A stretch of DNA of 24,659 nt, taken from positions 19,929-44,587 of the forward strand of contig NW_006889849.1 of the NCBI RefSeq assembly GCF_000231115.1, read 5' to 3'. Below, piece by piece: positions 7,045 through 15,193 of the stretch (position 1 is the first letter of the stretch; every line of letters begins with the position of its first letter). The DNA is from Vittaforma corneae ATCC 50505. Taxonomy: Eukaryota; Microsporidia; Nosematidae. A program made the position numbers and the translations under genes. The notes beneath the pieces are model-generated. The model did not search any database. It was not told the DNA's origin and saw only the letters and a list, made by a program, of their open reading frames with translations.

Positions 7045-8385
7045 ATGGACATGAATCTTCTCGACATTGCCGAGATACAGTCCCTTATTGGAGTAAGTGA
7101 AGAACTCACAGAAAATGTCATGCACAGGATTAGATCTCTACCGCCCTCGCGCGCATTTCTCTCAATATACAACATCCTCCTAATTGAGCGATTCGAAAGC
7201 ACACTACCTTTGATAGAAAAGGTAATGGCAGAAAAGATCGATCTGGACTTTCTTAGACTACTTCAAAGCTCCAGGTTCTATCTGCACAGAATGGCTGTTC
7301 CTCTCCTTGTCAAGAACCTGTCCTTTGCCGAGAAGAAGTCTATTCTAAAAATTAGCTTGAAAGACGAAATTTGTGAAGTTGTGAAAAGGACGGTGTTCTC
7401 GATACGAGAAAGCAATCCGTTCGATGCAGAGGAGCTGCTGGAGATCGCCCTGGATCTGTTCAAGAGCAAGTACACAATGGTCAAGATCCTCTGTGTCGAC
7501 ATTTTGGCGATGCTGGGTGAAAGCAGCTTTCTATTGATTGATCTGATCAAAAGCACGAACTGGAGGATGAGATTGAAGGTGGCGTCCAGAATATCGGAAT
7601 TCAGCCAGGGCGACCAGGAGAAGATCACCAGCGAGCTGATCTCGGATCCGCTGGACGAGGTGAGGATTGAGCTGGCCAGACATCTTACGAGTCTGAGCTA
7701 CACACAGCTGCTAGACGATCCAAACGAGCTTGTGAGGGGAAACTATCTCAGAGGCGTTCTAGACAAGATTGAGGACGAGGCTGTGCTCAGAAAAATGCTG
7801 GAAGACAGCAGCTGGGAGGTGAGAAAGAGACTGCTGGGGCTCAAGGGAGAGATGTTCAAGAAGATCACCATTCCCCTGATACGAAACAAGACGGAGAATG
7901 TGCCGTGGAGAGACAAGTACGAGATATTCTGTCTGGTTGAGGAGAAGGTCTCGGACGAGTTTACCTCAAAGCTGCTCATGGTGTTTCTACTGAAGCATAT
8001 TAGAGACAAGGTCTGGGAGGTGAGGCAGCAGGCGCAGCGTATCTTGGTCAAAATAGTCCAGCTACACTCCTGGATAGAGGAGTATTTCTACGAGCTGGAG
8101 AGTCTTGCTGCCAGCCCAAACTATCTCCACCGGATCAGTGTTGTCCCGGTAGTCGTTGAATATGACCTGCGCTTCAAAACGGATCTTGGGCGCAAGCTAA
8201 AGGAGGATGCAGTGGCCAATGTGCGAGAGCGCTTTAAGGACTACTGCGACGCAAGGGGGATCAAGATGGACTATCTGTCTGGCTACGATGAGGCGGGCTT
8301 TGACACCTCGTTTGCCGACTCGCCCCTAGACACTGTCCGGTCCGAGCATAATAGAAAGGACCAGAACGACAGCTACTTCGAATAA
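7045..8385 (+). CDS. TPD3: HEAT-repeat protein, probable PP2A scaffold subunit A
   Basis: A 446-residue all-helical protein built of HEAT repeats of about 38 residues. Typical repeat B-helix starts are visible: STNWRMRLKVASRISEFSQ, DPLDEVRIELARHL, DSSWEVRKRLLGLK and DKVWEVRQQAQRILVKIV. The alternation of W/VRxxxA-type motifs, the DxxWRVR-like block and NYLHRISVVPVV near the C-terminus (PP2A-A has YLHRMT) point to the scaffold of protein phosphatase 2A, which holds catalytic and regulatory B subunits. It is shorter than the usual 590 residues with 15 repeats. The last 45 residues are polar and probably disordered. ATG 7045 is the first in-frame ATG, with CCCCC at 7033-7037. It converges with the Ulp1 gene. 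Another HEAT protein is possible. Confidence 0.65.
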   Translation: MDMNLLDIAEIQSLIGVSEELTENVMHRIRSLPPSRAFLSIYNILLIERFESTLPLIEKVMAEKIDLDFLRLLQSSRFYLHRMAVPLLVKNLSFAEKKSILKISLKDEICEVVKRTVFSIRESNPFDAEELLEIALDLFKSKYTMVKILCVDILAMLGESSFLLIDLIKSTNWRMRLKVASRISEFSQGDQEKITSELISDPLDEVRIELARHLTSLSYTQLLDDPNELVRGNYLRGVLDKIEDEAVLRKMLEDSSWEVRKRLLGLKGEMFKKITIPLIRNKTENVPWRDKYEIFCLVEEKVSDEFTSKLLMVFLLKHIRDKVWEVRQQAQRILVKIVQLHSWIEEYFYELESLAASPNYLHRISVVPVVVEYDLRFKTDLGRKLKEDAVANVRERFKDYCDARGIKMDYLSGYDEAGFDTSFADSPLDTVRSEHNRKDQNDSYFE

Positions 8386-8486
8386 ATAAACCATAATTGG
8401 TATATGCGTGTCAGACACTTAAATGAGTTGGCTACTGCTTCTTGTCTTAGGTCTATTAATTTATTGAATGTGCAGACAGCATTGGC

Positions 8487-9224
8487 TCAGGTGCCAGTGG
8501 AGGGCTTGGAATGTGGCAGTGCCTCTCCGTAGTACAGTATTCTGCCCGACAGTATTTCGTGCAGCATCTGCCGTCTGATCCTGGGAATGTCGTGTGTGCT
8601 AAAGCAGAAGTAGTTGGAGTCGTCGGCCGCATAGTACTTGGCATATGCACAGCAGAACACCCCGCAGTCGTCCCCATTGCTCTGCCTCGGAATCTTTCCG
8701 CGGGTGTGTCGTAAATAGAACCCAACATTCTCGTTGCTCCGCTCCAGAATGACGTTGGCGTAGAACTCCTTGATTTTCAGTATTTTGCCATATGCAACCT
8801 CGGCCATTGAGTCGTATCCTATCAAAAGGTTGTCCTGGATTTTTACCAGCGACCAGTGCGAGTCCGCATGTATTGGGACGAAGAAGCTGCGGTACCTCGA
8901 AAAGTCGACGGTGCTGAACAACTCCGCCAGCTCCTCCGTGGACTTCTCAATGATCATTGGATAGACAAACGTGGAAAAGTAGTACGACTGCTTGTGGAAT
9001 CTTCCCAGTAGCTCAAAGTAAAAGTTTATAATTTTGTCGTTCAGCCATCTTCCTGGCAAAAGTGTCTTGAGGTCCGAGGCGTAGAATATTGTTTTGTGGA
9101 TGCATACCTTTTTAAAGTGCGAAGTGTAGCTGTAAACATCATCAAAGCATAGCTCCGAGACGTCCTCACCGATGTACTCAAGACTGCTGTCTTCAGAAGA
9201 CGATCCGACCTCAATGAGTTTCAT
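8487..9224 (-). CDS. ULP1: Ulp1-type SUMO protease (peptidase C48)
   Basis: A 245-residue cysteine protease predicted to mature SUMO and remove it from target proteins, often at nuclear pores. The catalytic set is complete and in family order: His123 in HWSLV, Asp138 in GYDSM, Gln181 of the oxyanion hole in PRQSNGDDCGVF, and Cys187. The substrate-groove motif GRWLNDKIINFYFELL is at 58-73, as in yeast Ulp1 and SENP proteins. Only about 40 mostly acidic residues precede the protease domain, so the long regulatory N-terminus of yeast Ulp1 is missing. ATG 9224 is preceded directly by CCC (9225-9227). The 3' end converges on the PP2A-like gene with about 100 bases between. Confidence 0.93.
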   Translation of the reverse strand: MKLIEVGSSSEDSSLEYIGEDVSELCFDDVYSYTSHFKKVCIHKTIFYASDLKTLLPGRWLNDKIINFYFELLGRFHKQSYYFSTFVYPMIIEKSTEELAELFSTVDFSRYRSFFVPIHADSHWSLVKIQDNLLIGYDSMAEVAYGKILKIKEFYANVILERSNENVGFYLRHTRGKIPRQSNGDDCGVFCCAYAKYYAADDSNYFCFSTHDIPRIRRQMLHEILSGRILYYGEALPHSKPSTGT

Positions 9225-9335
9225 GGGCCAAAAAGAGCAGCCTGCTCAAAAAGACATTATTCAATACATGTTGGTGGTTTTGTGAGCCGGTCTGGGATGT
9301 TGTTGTATAAAGTCCACAGAGTTATGACAAATAAT

Positions 9336-10847
9336 TTAATACTTGCGATGGGACAGAAGATACTCTCTCCACTCCTTTACCAAAGCTTCGATGTCCTTGT
9401 CCTCATCCTTCTCTTCGATCTCGTCCAAGCGGTGCGCTTTCAAAATACTCTGTTTCTCCTCCTCACTAGCTTCAGGATGCTGTCTCCACCCAAAGCTGGA
9501 CAGGCTGTTGTATACCTGTTTGAACATCAGTGTGCCGTTGCTGTTAAAAATCTGAACGAGGCCGCCAGAAGACTCGCTGTGTGAAAACACTGCAACATAG
9601 AGTCCGTTTTGGCTCCACTCAATGCCGGTGCATCCAGAGTGTGAATGCACAGTTCTAAGCACTGCCCTGTCGTAGAACTCGATGCTGCTCGACATGCTGT
9701 TGTAAACACAGCAGAGGGAGCTAAAGCAGGACAGCATGACCTTCTCCTTCTTCTTTATGCTGTGGAGCATTCTAAAGTTGTACCTTTCCTTTGTGTAGAA
9801 CTGGACCTCGAAGTTCGACAGCTGAATGACAAAGAAGTTGTCGGAGACGGAAATATCAAGAATGCTATGGTCCAGGTTGAGGGACGTGACCTCGCCGTTC
9901 AGATAGCTTTCAAGGACATAGAAGTCTCCCGAGCCCGGATTTTTGGTTAGAAAGGCAAACAGCCGAGAGTCTGCGAAGTAGAATCGAATGTCTTTGACAT
10001 GTGTCACGTTTTTTGAGGTTGGCTGCCCGTTGTCGTAGACGATCTTCTGGTATGCGCCATCTACAAATCTCGCCATTCTGCCTCTGCTACAGACCACAAA
10101 CGAGTTGTCGCTAATGCTGATGCTCTCGAGTCCCTTTCCGAGCGTGCTGGCTGTTTCGGCAGGCGAGCCCATCTCCCCCGCTTGGCTGTCCGAGGACGAA
10201 GAAATCGGCACCGCTTTGTCCTGTATGTGGAAATAAATGGACTCGCCCACAAAGCTGAACGGCTGGGCACTAAACTTGGAAGCCAGCACTCCTCTGAAAA
10301 GGTCGTAGATATAAACAGTAGACGAGGTAACCAGGGCTGTGATGGCGTTGTTGTCACTGTACACAACAGAATCAATGTTCTCCTCGAGCCGGGCATCAAA
10401 AACCAAGTCCAGGTCATCCCCGATGCAGAAGCTGACAGAGGCGCCCCTTACAAACCCATATATTGATCCGTCGTTTGAAATATAGCACTGTGATATCAGC
10501 TCAATCCTGTTGACTGTTTTGACCGTTCTTCTGTCGATTGAGTTCATTTCAAAGCAGCTGCCGTATGTGACGTGAAAGAAGTCGTCTCCCGCTCTTAGCC
10601 ACCCGAATGCACTCTCTCGTGTCACAGCCAGCAGCGGCTGGCTCCTCTTCAGCTTCGCCAAGGCCCTTTGAAATTGCATGTACGTCATGGCCTTTACGTT
10701 CTCAGAGGCCAAGCAAGAGGTAACATACTTCTGAAGATTCCGGGGCACCGAGATGAGGAAGACGCTGCCGTTTTGGCAGTGGGTAAAGTCGGCAGCAATC
10801 GGCTTGATTTTCAGAGGATCTCCAATCGCAACGATCTCAGCCTCCAT
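9336..10847 (-). CDS. PRT1: eIF3b/Prt1-like beta-propeller translation initiation factor
   Basis: A 503-residue repeat protein, probably subunit b of eIF3, which scaffolds the 43S pre-initiation complex. Recognition rests mainly on the C-terminal third: HSHSGCTGIEWSQNGLYVAV (the xxEWDPTGRYV-like final blade), QIFNSNGTLMFKQ, then SSFGWRQHPEASEEEKQSI matching the family LLWRPRPPTLLS..., and a charged helical tail. The middle is beta-rich and propeller-like. The N-terminal RRM of yeast and human eIF3b seems absent, so the protein starts close to the propeller. The open frame continues upstream through the tRNA gene, but ATG 10847 is chosen because GCAAATTTTTGCAG and GGG lie directly before it, as at CBF5. 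eIF2A is a less likely alternative. Confidence 0.65.
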   Translation of the reverse strand: MEAEIVAIGDPLKIKPIAADFTHCQNGSVFLISVPRNLQKYVTSCLASENVKAMTYMQFQRALAKLKRSQPLLAVTRESAFGWLRAGDDFFHVTYGSCFEMNSIDRRTVKTVNRIELISQCYISNDGSIYGFVRGASVSFCIGDDLDLVFDARLEENIDSVVYSDNNAITALVTSSTVYIYDLFRGVLASKFSAQPFSFVGESIYFHIQDKAVPISSSSDSQAGEMGSPAETASTLGKGLESISISDNSFVVCSRGRMARFVDGAYQKIVYDNGQPTSKNVTHVKDIRFYFADSRLFAFLTKNPGSGDFYVLESYLNGEVTSLNLDHSILDISVSDNFFVIQLSNFEVQFYTKERYNFRMLHSIKKKEKVMLSCFSSLCCVYNSMSSSIEFYDRAVLRTVHSHSGCTGIEWSQNGLYVAVFSHSESSGGLVQIFNSNGTLMFKQVYNSLSSFGWRQHPEASEEEKQSILKAHRLDEIEEKDEDKDIEALVKEWREYLLSHRKY

Positions 10848-10850
10848 GCC

Positions 10851-10864
10851 CTGCAAAAATTTGC
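10851..10864 (-). promoter_or_regulatory. AAATTT-type promoter element of the eIF3b-like gene
   Basis: The coding strand reads GCAAATTTTTGCAG, ending three bases before the ATG at 10847, identical over 14 bases to the CBF5 element. This conservation between unrelated genes supports a real promoter element and helps choose the start codon. Confidence 0.55.
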
Positions 10865-10898
10865 GATTGAAATGGGCCAACAAATGCAATGGACTGGC

Positions 10899-10902
10899 AA
10901 AA
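10899..10902 (-). terminator. RNA polymerase III terminator of tRNA-Leu
   Basis: Five bases after the tRNA discriminator base the minus strand has TTTT, the standard Pol III stop. It lies 35 bases upstream of the eIF3b AAATTT element. Confidence 0.6.
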
Positions 10903-10907
10903 CTGAA

Positions 10908-10991
10908 TGACATCAGCAGGATTCGAACCCGCGCACGCGTACGCGTATTCGATCTTGAGTCGAACGCCTTAGACCACTCGGCCATGATGTC
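10908..10991 (-). tRNA. tRNA-Leu(CAA), intronless
   Basis: An 84-base class II tRNA. The acceptor arms GACATCA and TGATGTC pair perfectly over seven bases, followed by discriminator A at 10908. The D arm reads GCCGAGTGGTCTAAGGC, which is also the Pol III A box. The anticodon arm is TTCGA, loop CTCAAGA, TCGAA, giving anticodon CAA for codon UUG. The variable arm is 15 bases with an ACGC/GCGT stem, and the T arm is GCGGG-TTCGAAT-CCTGC (B box). The GGTCTAAGGC D loop and long variable arm fit tRNA-Leu rather than tRNA-Ser. Yeast tRNA-Leu(CAA) has an intron after the anticodon; none is present here. CCA is not encoded. Confidence 0.95.
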
Positions 10992-11067
10992 TGTGCAGTG
11001 CTCCATGCAGCTCCATCTTCCCATTCGAAACAACATTAAATCTTAATTACATCTGCTGATAAACCAT

Positions 11068-12192
11068 TTAATTAACACCGGAAAACCTGTAGTCCTGGCT
11101 CTGTGTCGTGCACCTCATCCAGAACTTCTGGCTGGGCCGGTGGATGTTCGCACAGCTCACGAGCCTAACGGGCGAATCCTCGGCATCCTCAAGCCTGAAG
11201 TCCACGGATATGCTGCTCCTTTTCTGCCCGCTTGCCACCTCCTCGTCAAGCGAGCACACTGCTATTCTGATGCTTTCCCTGCCAAAGAGACAGTCCCTGA
11301 GTCTCCAGTGCACCGTTCCTGTTTTCATGTCAAAGTTGCACTCTCCGGCACTCGCCTTGGCCTCGGCCCTGTAGGCTCTCTTTCCAACTGGTATTCTAAA
11401 CTCAACAAATTTGAACTTCCCCTTGTACTCACTCACGAAAGTATAAGTCCGCACGCCGTTCTCATGCTCACTCCTGCCATTCTCAAGTCTGAAGTACAGG
11501 GCGGAGTTTCTAACCTGGAAGCTGAGGATGTTTCTGTTTTCAACATTCTTGCCTGATATTACCACTACGTTATCTGAGCTGCCGTGAATCTTGTGCTGCT
11601 CAAACGGATATGGCGTCTTGAACTGGACGTTGTCTGGCATCTGGAACACAGCCTTCAATGAGGACACCGGCACGTGGTCCAGGAACACCTCTCCATACGA
11701 CCTACTGTGCAGCACATCGTCCCGCATGTTCCGCACACTGTGGATGCTCTGGACCATATTGACAAGGACGTTGCTGGCGGCAAACATGCTGCTGTCCACA
11801 AGAGTGCTCTCGTTAAATCCCGCAACTCCATTTGGGGCGGGCCTAAACACGATCTCGGGCGTTCTGAGCAGCTCCAGGAGCACAAAATAGCTATTCTTTA
11901 CGGTGGCGGCTGTCACATGTGATATTCTGTTCTCCAAGTACAGCTTTAGATCCACCAGGTACTTTGTTGCAGCAAAGTTGTCTAAGTCGGTGAATCGGAC
12001 AGTCAGAATGGTGTCATTGACTCGGAGATGGCTGTACTTGTGGCCAGAGTGGACAGAGACTGGATACGTAAGCAGGGGTGCTTGGCTGTCTGTGCCAGCC
12101 TGTTTTGGTGCTGGGCTCTTGAACGGGAAGCTGTGCGAGTGCCCGAACAAAAGGTTGTTTGAAAAATCAGAAATGAAGATCTCCTCAATCAT
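11068..12192 (-). CDS. Adaptor protein complex medium (mu) subunit
   Basis: A 374-residue clathrin-adaptor mu chain, which binds tyrosine-based sorting signals in cargo tails during vesicle formation at the Golgi, endosome or plasma membrane. The N-terminal longin-like part starts MIEEIFISDFSNNLLFGHS, and a mu homology domain fills about residue 165 to the end. Its clearest segments are FVEFRIPVGKRAYRAEAKAS, GTVHWRLRDCLFGRESIRI and the family-type ending FWMRCTTQSQDYRFSG (compare VRYITQSGDYEIR). It is shorter than usual (about 420-450). I cannot say which AP complex. ATG 12192 is supported by a clear TATATAAT box about 30 bases upstream. It lies about 75 bases upstream of tRNA-Leu on the same strand. 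Confidence 0.8.
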   Translation of the reverse strand: MIEEIFISDFSNNLLFGHSHSFPFKSPAPKQAGTDSQAPLLTYPVSVHSGHKYSHLRVNDTILTVRFTDLDNFAATKYLVDLKLYLENRISHVTAATVKNSYFVLLELLRTPEIVFRPAPNGVAGFNESTLVDSSMFAASNVLVNMVQSIHSVRNMRDDVLHSRSYGEVFLDHVPVSSLKAVFQMPDNVQFKTPYPFEQHKIHGSSDNVVVISGKNVENRNILSFQVRNSALYFRLENGRSEHENGVRTYTFVSEYKGKFKFVEFRIPVGKRAYRAEAKASAGECNFDMKTGTVHWRLRDCLFGRESIRIAVCSLDEEVASGQKRSSISVDFRLEDAEDSPVRLVSCANIHRPSQKFWMRCTTQSQDYRFSGVN

Positions 12193-12219
12193 GGACGACC
12201 GTGGTGCAGATTGTGTTTG

Positions 12220-12229
12220 TATATAATCT
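12220..12229 (-). promoter_or_regulatory. TATA box of the mu-subunit gene
   Basis: The coding strand reads GATTATATAC, about 28-37 bases upstream of the ATG at 12192, the best TATA match in the window. Confidence 0.5.
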
Positions 12230-12302
12230 ATTGTTTGGCTAGCTGAAACCAGCGGTAAATAAAAAGACTGCTGTCACTGGCATTTAATTAAAAGAGTTAC
12301 AT

Positions 12303-15164
12303 TCACATCGGAGCGCCGGTTCCCTTTTCCAGCTCCTTGCCAAAGTACCTGGCCATCCCGATTCTACGGTACGAGGATACTTCAGAATACGAAGAAACCA
12401 GCATGCTGATTTCAGGGATGTTGTAGTTCTGGAAGCTGGACTCGATGGAGCACAGGCAGTTGTCAAACTCAAGGTTTTTGAAGTCAAACACCAGGTCCTT
12501 CTGGCACTCGAAGCACCGGACAAGATGGTTTGAATACACGATTCCACAGTCAATGCATCTTCCCTTTTCCTTATACAGACTAGTCACGGCTTGATACAGC
12601 TTTGTGCTGACCTTTTCAATGTAGAACTCGTCTGGAATGACGGCGCCGCATCTAGAGCACTGGGAAGCAGGTCCCTGGACATGCTGGCAGCACGGAAGCA
12701 CAAAGGTCATAGTGCTCTGCACTGTCCTGGGGACAACATCCTTCACCTCGAAGATCATTCCAATTTTCTCGGTGTGGACAAAGGACAGCAGGGAGACAAG
12801 CCGATACAGAGACGGCAGCAGCTGGTTTTTAATATAGTACTGGTAGTCTATCTTGACCTTCTCGTCGGGGTGGTAGGCCCTGTATGATATTGGGCCGTCC
12901 CCCTCCCCAATGACGTACGACACAACGTCGTCCTGGTGGTAAGTAATATTCTTGGATGCCCTGAGTCTCAGCGCTAGGTTTACATGGGGGAGGTTGGTGG
13001 CATTGGTGTACGCACTGATATCCCGGCTGAGGACTGAGGAAATGATAAAGTCCTCGACCGGCCTAGCGAACAGTGTGGAGTAAAAGTCGGAGCATATCCC
13101 ATATATCTTTTCTGCTGTTTCCATGGTGTTGTTCTTCTTAAGGGCACTGCACCTTGCCTTGTCCCCTGCCTCGTCCGAGTCTTCAAGCAAATTAATGCCA
13201 ACACCCCTGCCTGTTTTCGCACTGCACCCATCAAACGGATTATTGACTGCGATGCTTGTAGTTTTAACATCGCTTCTGTACTCTTCTCTGTCCTCCAGCA
13301 TTACGTTCAAGACAGACCTACTCAGGTCAGTACTTGCCGAGCAGAAGTCCCTCCTGACAATATCGATGCCCTTGGTCTCAATGCACGACCCATTCATGTC
13401 AAACACAAGGGCTGCATACTTCTTCTTCGTGTACAGCAGAAGCTTCTTAAACACCTTTTCCAGCTCAATTCCAATACTGCTGTACCTCGAATTGATCTTG
13501 CTGACCAGCGCCTTGGCAGAGTCAACTGCCCTGCCATAGTACTCCTTGGTCCCGGGATACCTTGTGTGGATCATTATCGAATCCGTGTCGCCATATATTA
13601 CCTTCATGCCCAGCTGCTCAGCAGCAATCTTTGTTTCATTCAGCAGCTCCCTTCCTTTGGCCGTTATGAATGCCGCCATCTCGAAGTTACAGAACCGCGA
13701 CCCCGTAAACCCAAGACACCCATAGATCGAGTTGGCTGTGAGCTTCAGCGCCCTCTGCCTTATGTCCAATGCCATTCTCTCTTCTGGGCTCTTTGCACTC
13801 CTCAGCAGCTCCTTGACTGATCGTCTTCTCCTCACCAGGCTTCTCAGAATCCTGGGCAGGAACGTGTCCGCGTGTCTGTCTGCCACCGAGCTGACAATCT
13901 CTGGGTTGTTCAGCACGTCTTCTGCATTGTCCTCCGTGATGTAGAATCTGCTGGATCCTACTGTGGAGAAGCACACATTGAACTCCTGGATTATCGACGG
14001 ATACAGGGAATTGAAGTCAAGCAGAAGCACAATGTCCTCGTAGAATCCCTGGACCGGATCCAGAACAAGCCCCCCGCTGTACTTTACATTCATCTTGGGC
14101 GTGACGGGCGGAAACAAGTAGCCTCCTGCATACAGCTCATGCATAAGAGTGTACTCTATCCTCTCGGCCCTGCAGTTGCCCAGACACCTGTTCAGCAGGT
14201 ATCCGCTTATCTCTGCCATTTCCTTCGCTAGGCTGAGCGCATTCATCGACTCTGCAATGTCGACAAGTGCCTTGGCATCTCCCTCAAGACCCTTGGTCCT
14301 GTTAATGCGATATAGCGAGCACAGCTCCTGGATGGAGTAGTCTCTGCCCTTTACTGTCCCCTGTGCAAACGAAAATACATCACAGACTATCCTGTCTCTG
14401 AGACTAAGCTTCGACTTGGCATGCAGATTGTGGTACACAACGAAGTCTGGATTGTCCTTTCTTATTGTCTCATTTATGAAGGCTAGCACTTCTTTTGGCC
14501 CGTCAAGTGACTTGTATCCCGCTGGCTGTGCTTTGCCTATCGCCCCGCAGGTGTAGCACTCCTTTTTTCTGTTGTAGTATGCAAACTTGGAGATGCAGCC
14601 TCCGGCACTTTCAACAGCTATCGAGGCCATCTGTAGTTCTGGGAACTTTGCGTTTCTAACAAACGAGACGTCATTGTATTGCACTGTGCATTTGGAAACG
14701 TTCCTCAGCTCGACTATTCCAGGGCCCATAATGCCCTTTGATATTACCAGATTCTCCACAGGATTCTGAAACTCAGTAAGGATCATCTCGCAGTGCTCAG
14801 AATCAAAGCTTTCAAAGCTGATCCTCTTGTTGAAGGTTAACTTTAGCAGCTCCAACTCTCTTGCCACCGACTTGTGGAAGATGTTCCGTCTCTTGACCCT
14901 TTCCATCTCCTTCACCTCTGAGGTGAAGGACTTGATCTCCAGAATAAGAGATTCCTCGTTGCCTGGCGTTGGAAGAAAGTAGACGGGCGACACAATGTTG
15001 CACACACGTAGCACTTGAATTCCAGAGCTGCTCTCGGGAGGCCTGCCATACAGATACACTTCGGTTTCACTTTTCTGATCAATGTTGAAGACGTGGAAAA
15101 GCATGGATGAAGGGTGGATGAAACAACCTGTGCTAATGCAGCAAGACACTGCTGAACTGGCCAT
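12303..15164 (-). CDS. POL1: DNA polymerase alpha catalytic subunit
   Basis: A 953-residue family B DNA polymerase that extends RNA primers made by primase at origins and on the lagging strand. Motif A is LLDFNSLYPSIIQEFN (about 381-396), where NSLYPSIIQEFN is typical of Pol alpha rather than delta or zeta. Motif B is KLTANSIYG (474-482) and motif C YGDTDSI (524-530). The exonuclease-like region lacks the catalytic acidic residues (AVES, and YHNLHAK without Asp), as expected for Pol alpha, which does not proofread. The C-terminus has Cys pairs CCQH...CSRC (825-839) and CIDC...CFEC (870-887), the two metal sites that bind the B subunit. The long N-terminal extension of yeast Pol1 (1,468 residues) is missing. 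ATG 15104 (MLFHVFNID), preceded by CCACCC, is an equally good start. Confidence 0.95.
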   Translation of the reverse strand: MASSAVSCCISTGCFIHPSSMLFHVFNIDQKSETEVYLYGRPPESSSGIQVLRVCNIVSPVYFLPTPGNEESLILEIKSFTSEVKEMERVKRRNIFHKSVARELELLKLTFNKRISFESFDSEHCEMILTEFQNPVENLVISKGIMGPGIVELRNVSKCTVQYNDVSFVRNAKFPELQMASIAVESAGGCISKFAYYNRKKECYTCGAIGKAQPAGYKSLDGPKEVLAFINETIRKDNPDFVVYHNLHAKSKLSLRDRIVCDVFSFAQGTVKGRDYSIQELCSLYRINRTKGLEGDAKALVDIAESMNALSLAKEMAEISGYLLNRCLGNCRAERIEYTLMHELYAGGYLFPPVTPKMNVKYSGGLVLDPVQGFYEDIVLLLDFNSLYPSIIQEFNVCFSTVGSSRFYITEDNAEDVLNNPEIVSSVADRHADTFLPRILRSLVRRRRSVKELLRSAKSPEERMALDIRQRALKLTANSIYGCLGFTGSRFCNFEMAAFITAKGRELLNETKIAAEQLGMKVIYGDTDSIMIHTRYPGTKEYYGRAVDSAKALVSKINSRYSSIGIELEKVFKKLLLYTKKKYAALVFDMNGSCIETKGIDIVRRDFCSASTDLSRSVLNVMLEDREEYRSDVKTTSIAVNNPFDGCSAKTGRGVGINLLEDSDEAGDKARCSALKKNNTMETAEKIYGICSDFYSTLFARPVEDFIISSVLSRDISAYTNATNLPHVNLALRLRASKNITYHQDDVVSYVIGEGDGPISYRAYHPDEKVKIDYQYYIKNQLLPSLYRLVSLLSFVHTEKIGMIFEVKDVVPRTVQSTMTFVLPCCQHVQGPASQCSRCGAVIPDEFYIEKVSTKLYQAVTSLYKEKGRCIDCGIVYSNHLVRCFECQKDLVFDFKNLEFDNCLCSIESSFQNYNIPEISMLVSSYSEVSSYRRIGMARYFGKELEKGTGAPM

Positions 15165-15193
15165 AAAGATAGATCAATAAATAGTGAATTTAT

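Noticed and set aside
10925..10950. CGCGTACGCGT repeat as a protein-binding palindrome
   Set aside because: It is explained as the variable arm stem of tRNA-Leu.
10848..11036. N-terminal extension of the eIF3b-like protein through the tRNA
   Set aside because: The extension is the tRNA-Leu gene read as protein. The conserved promoter element directly before ATG 10847 gives a better start.
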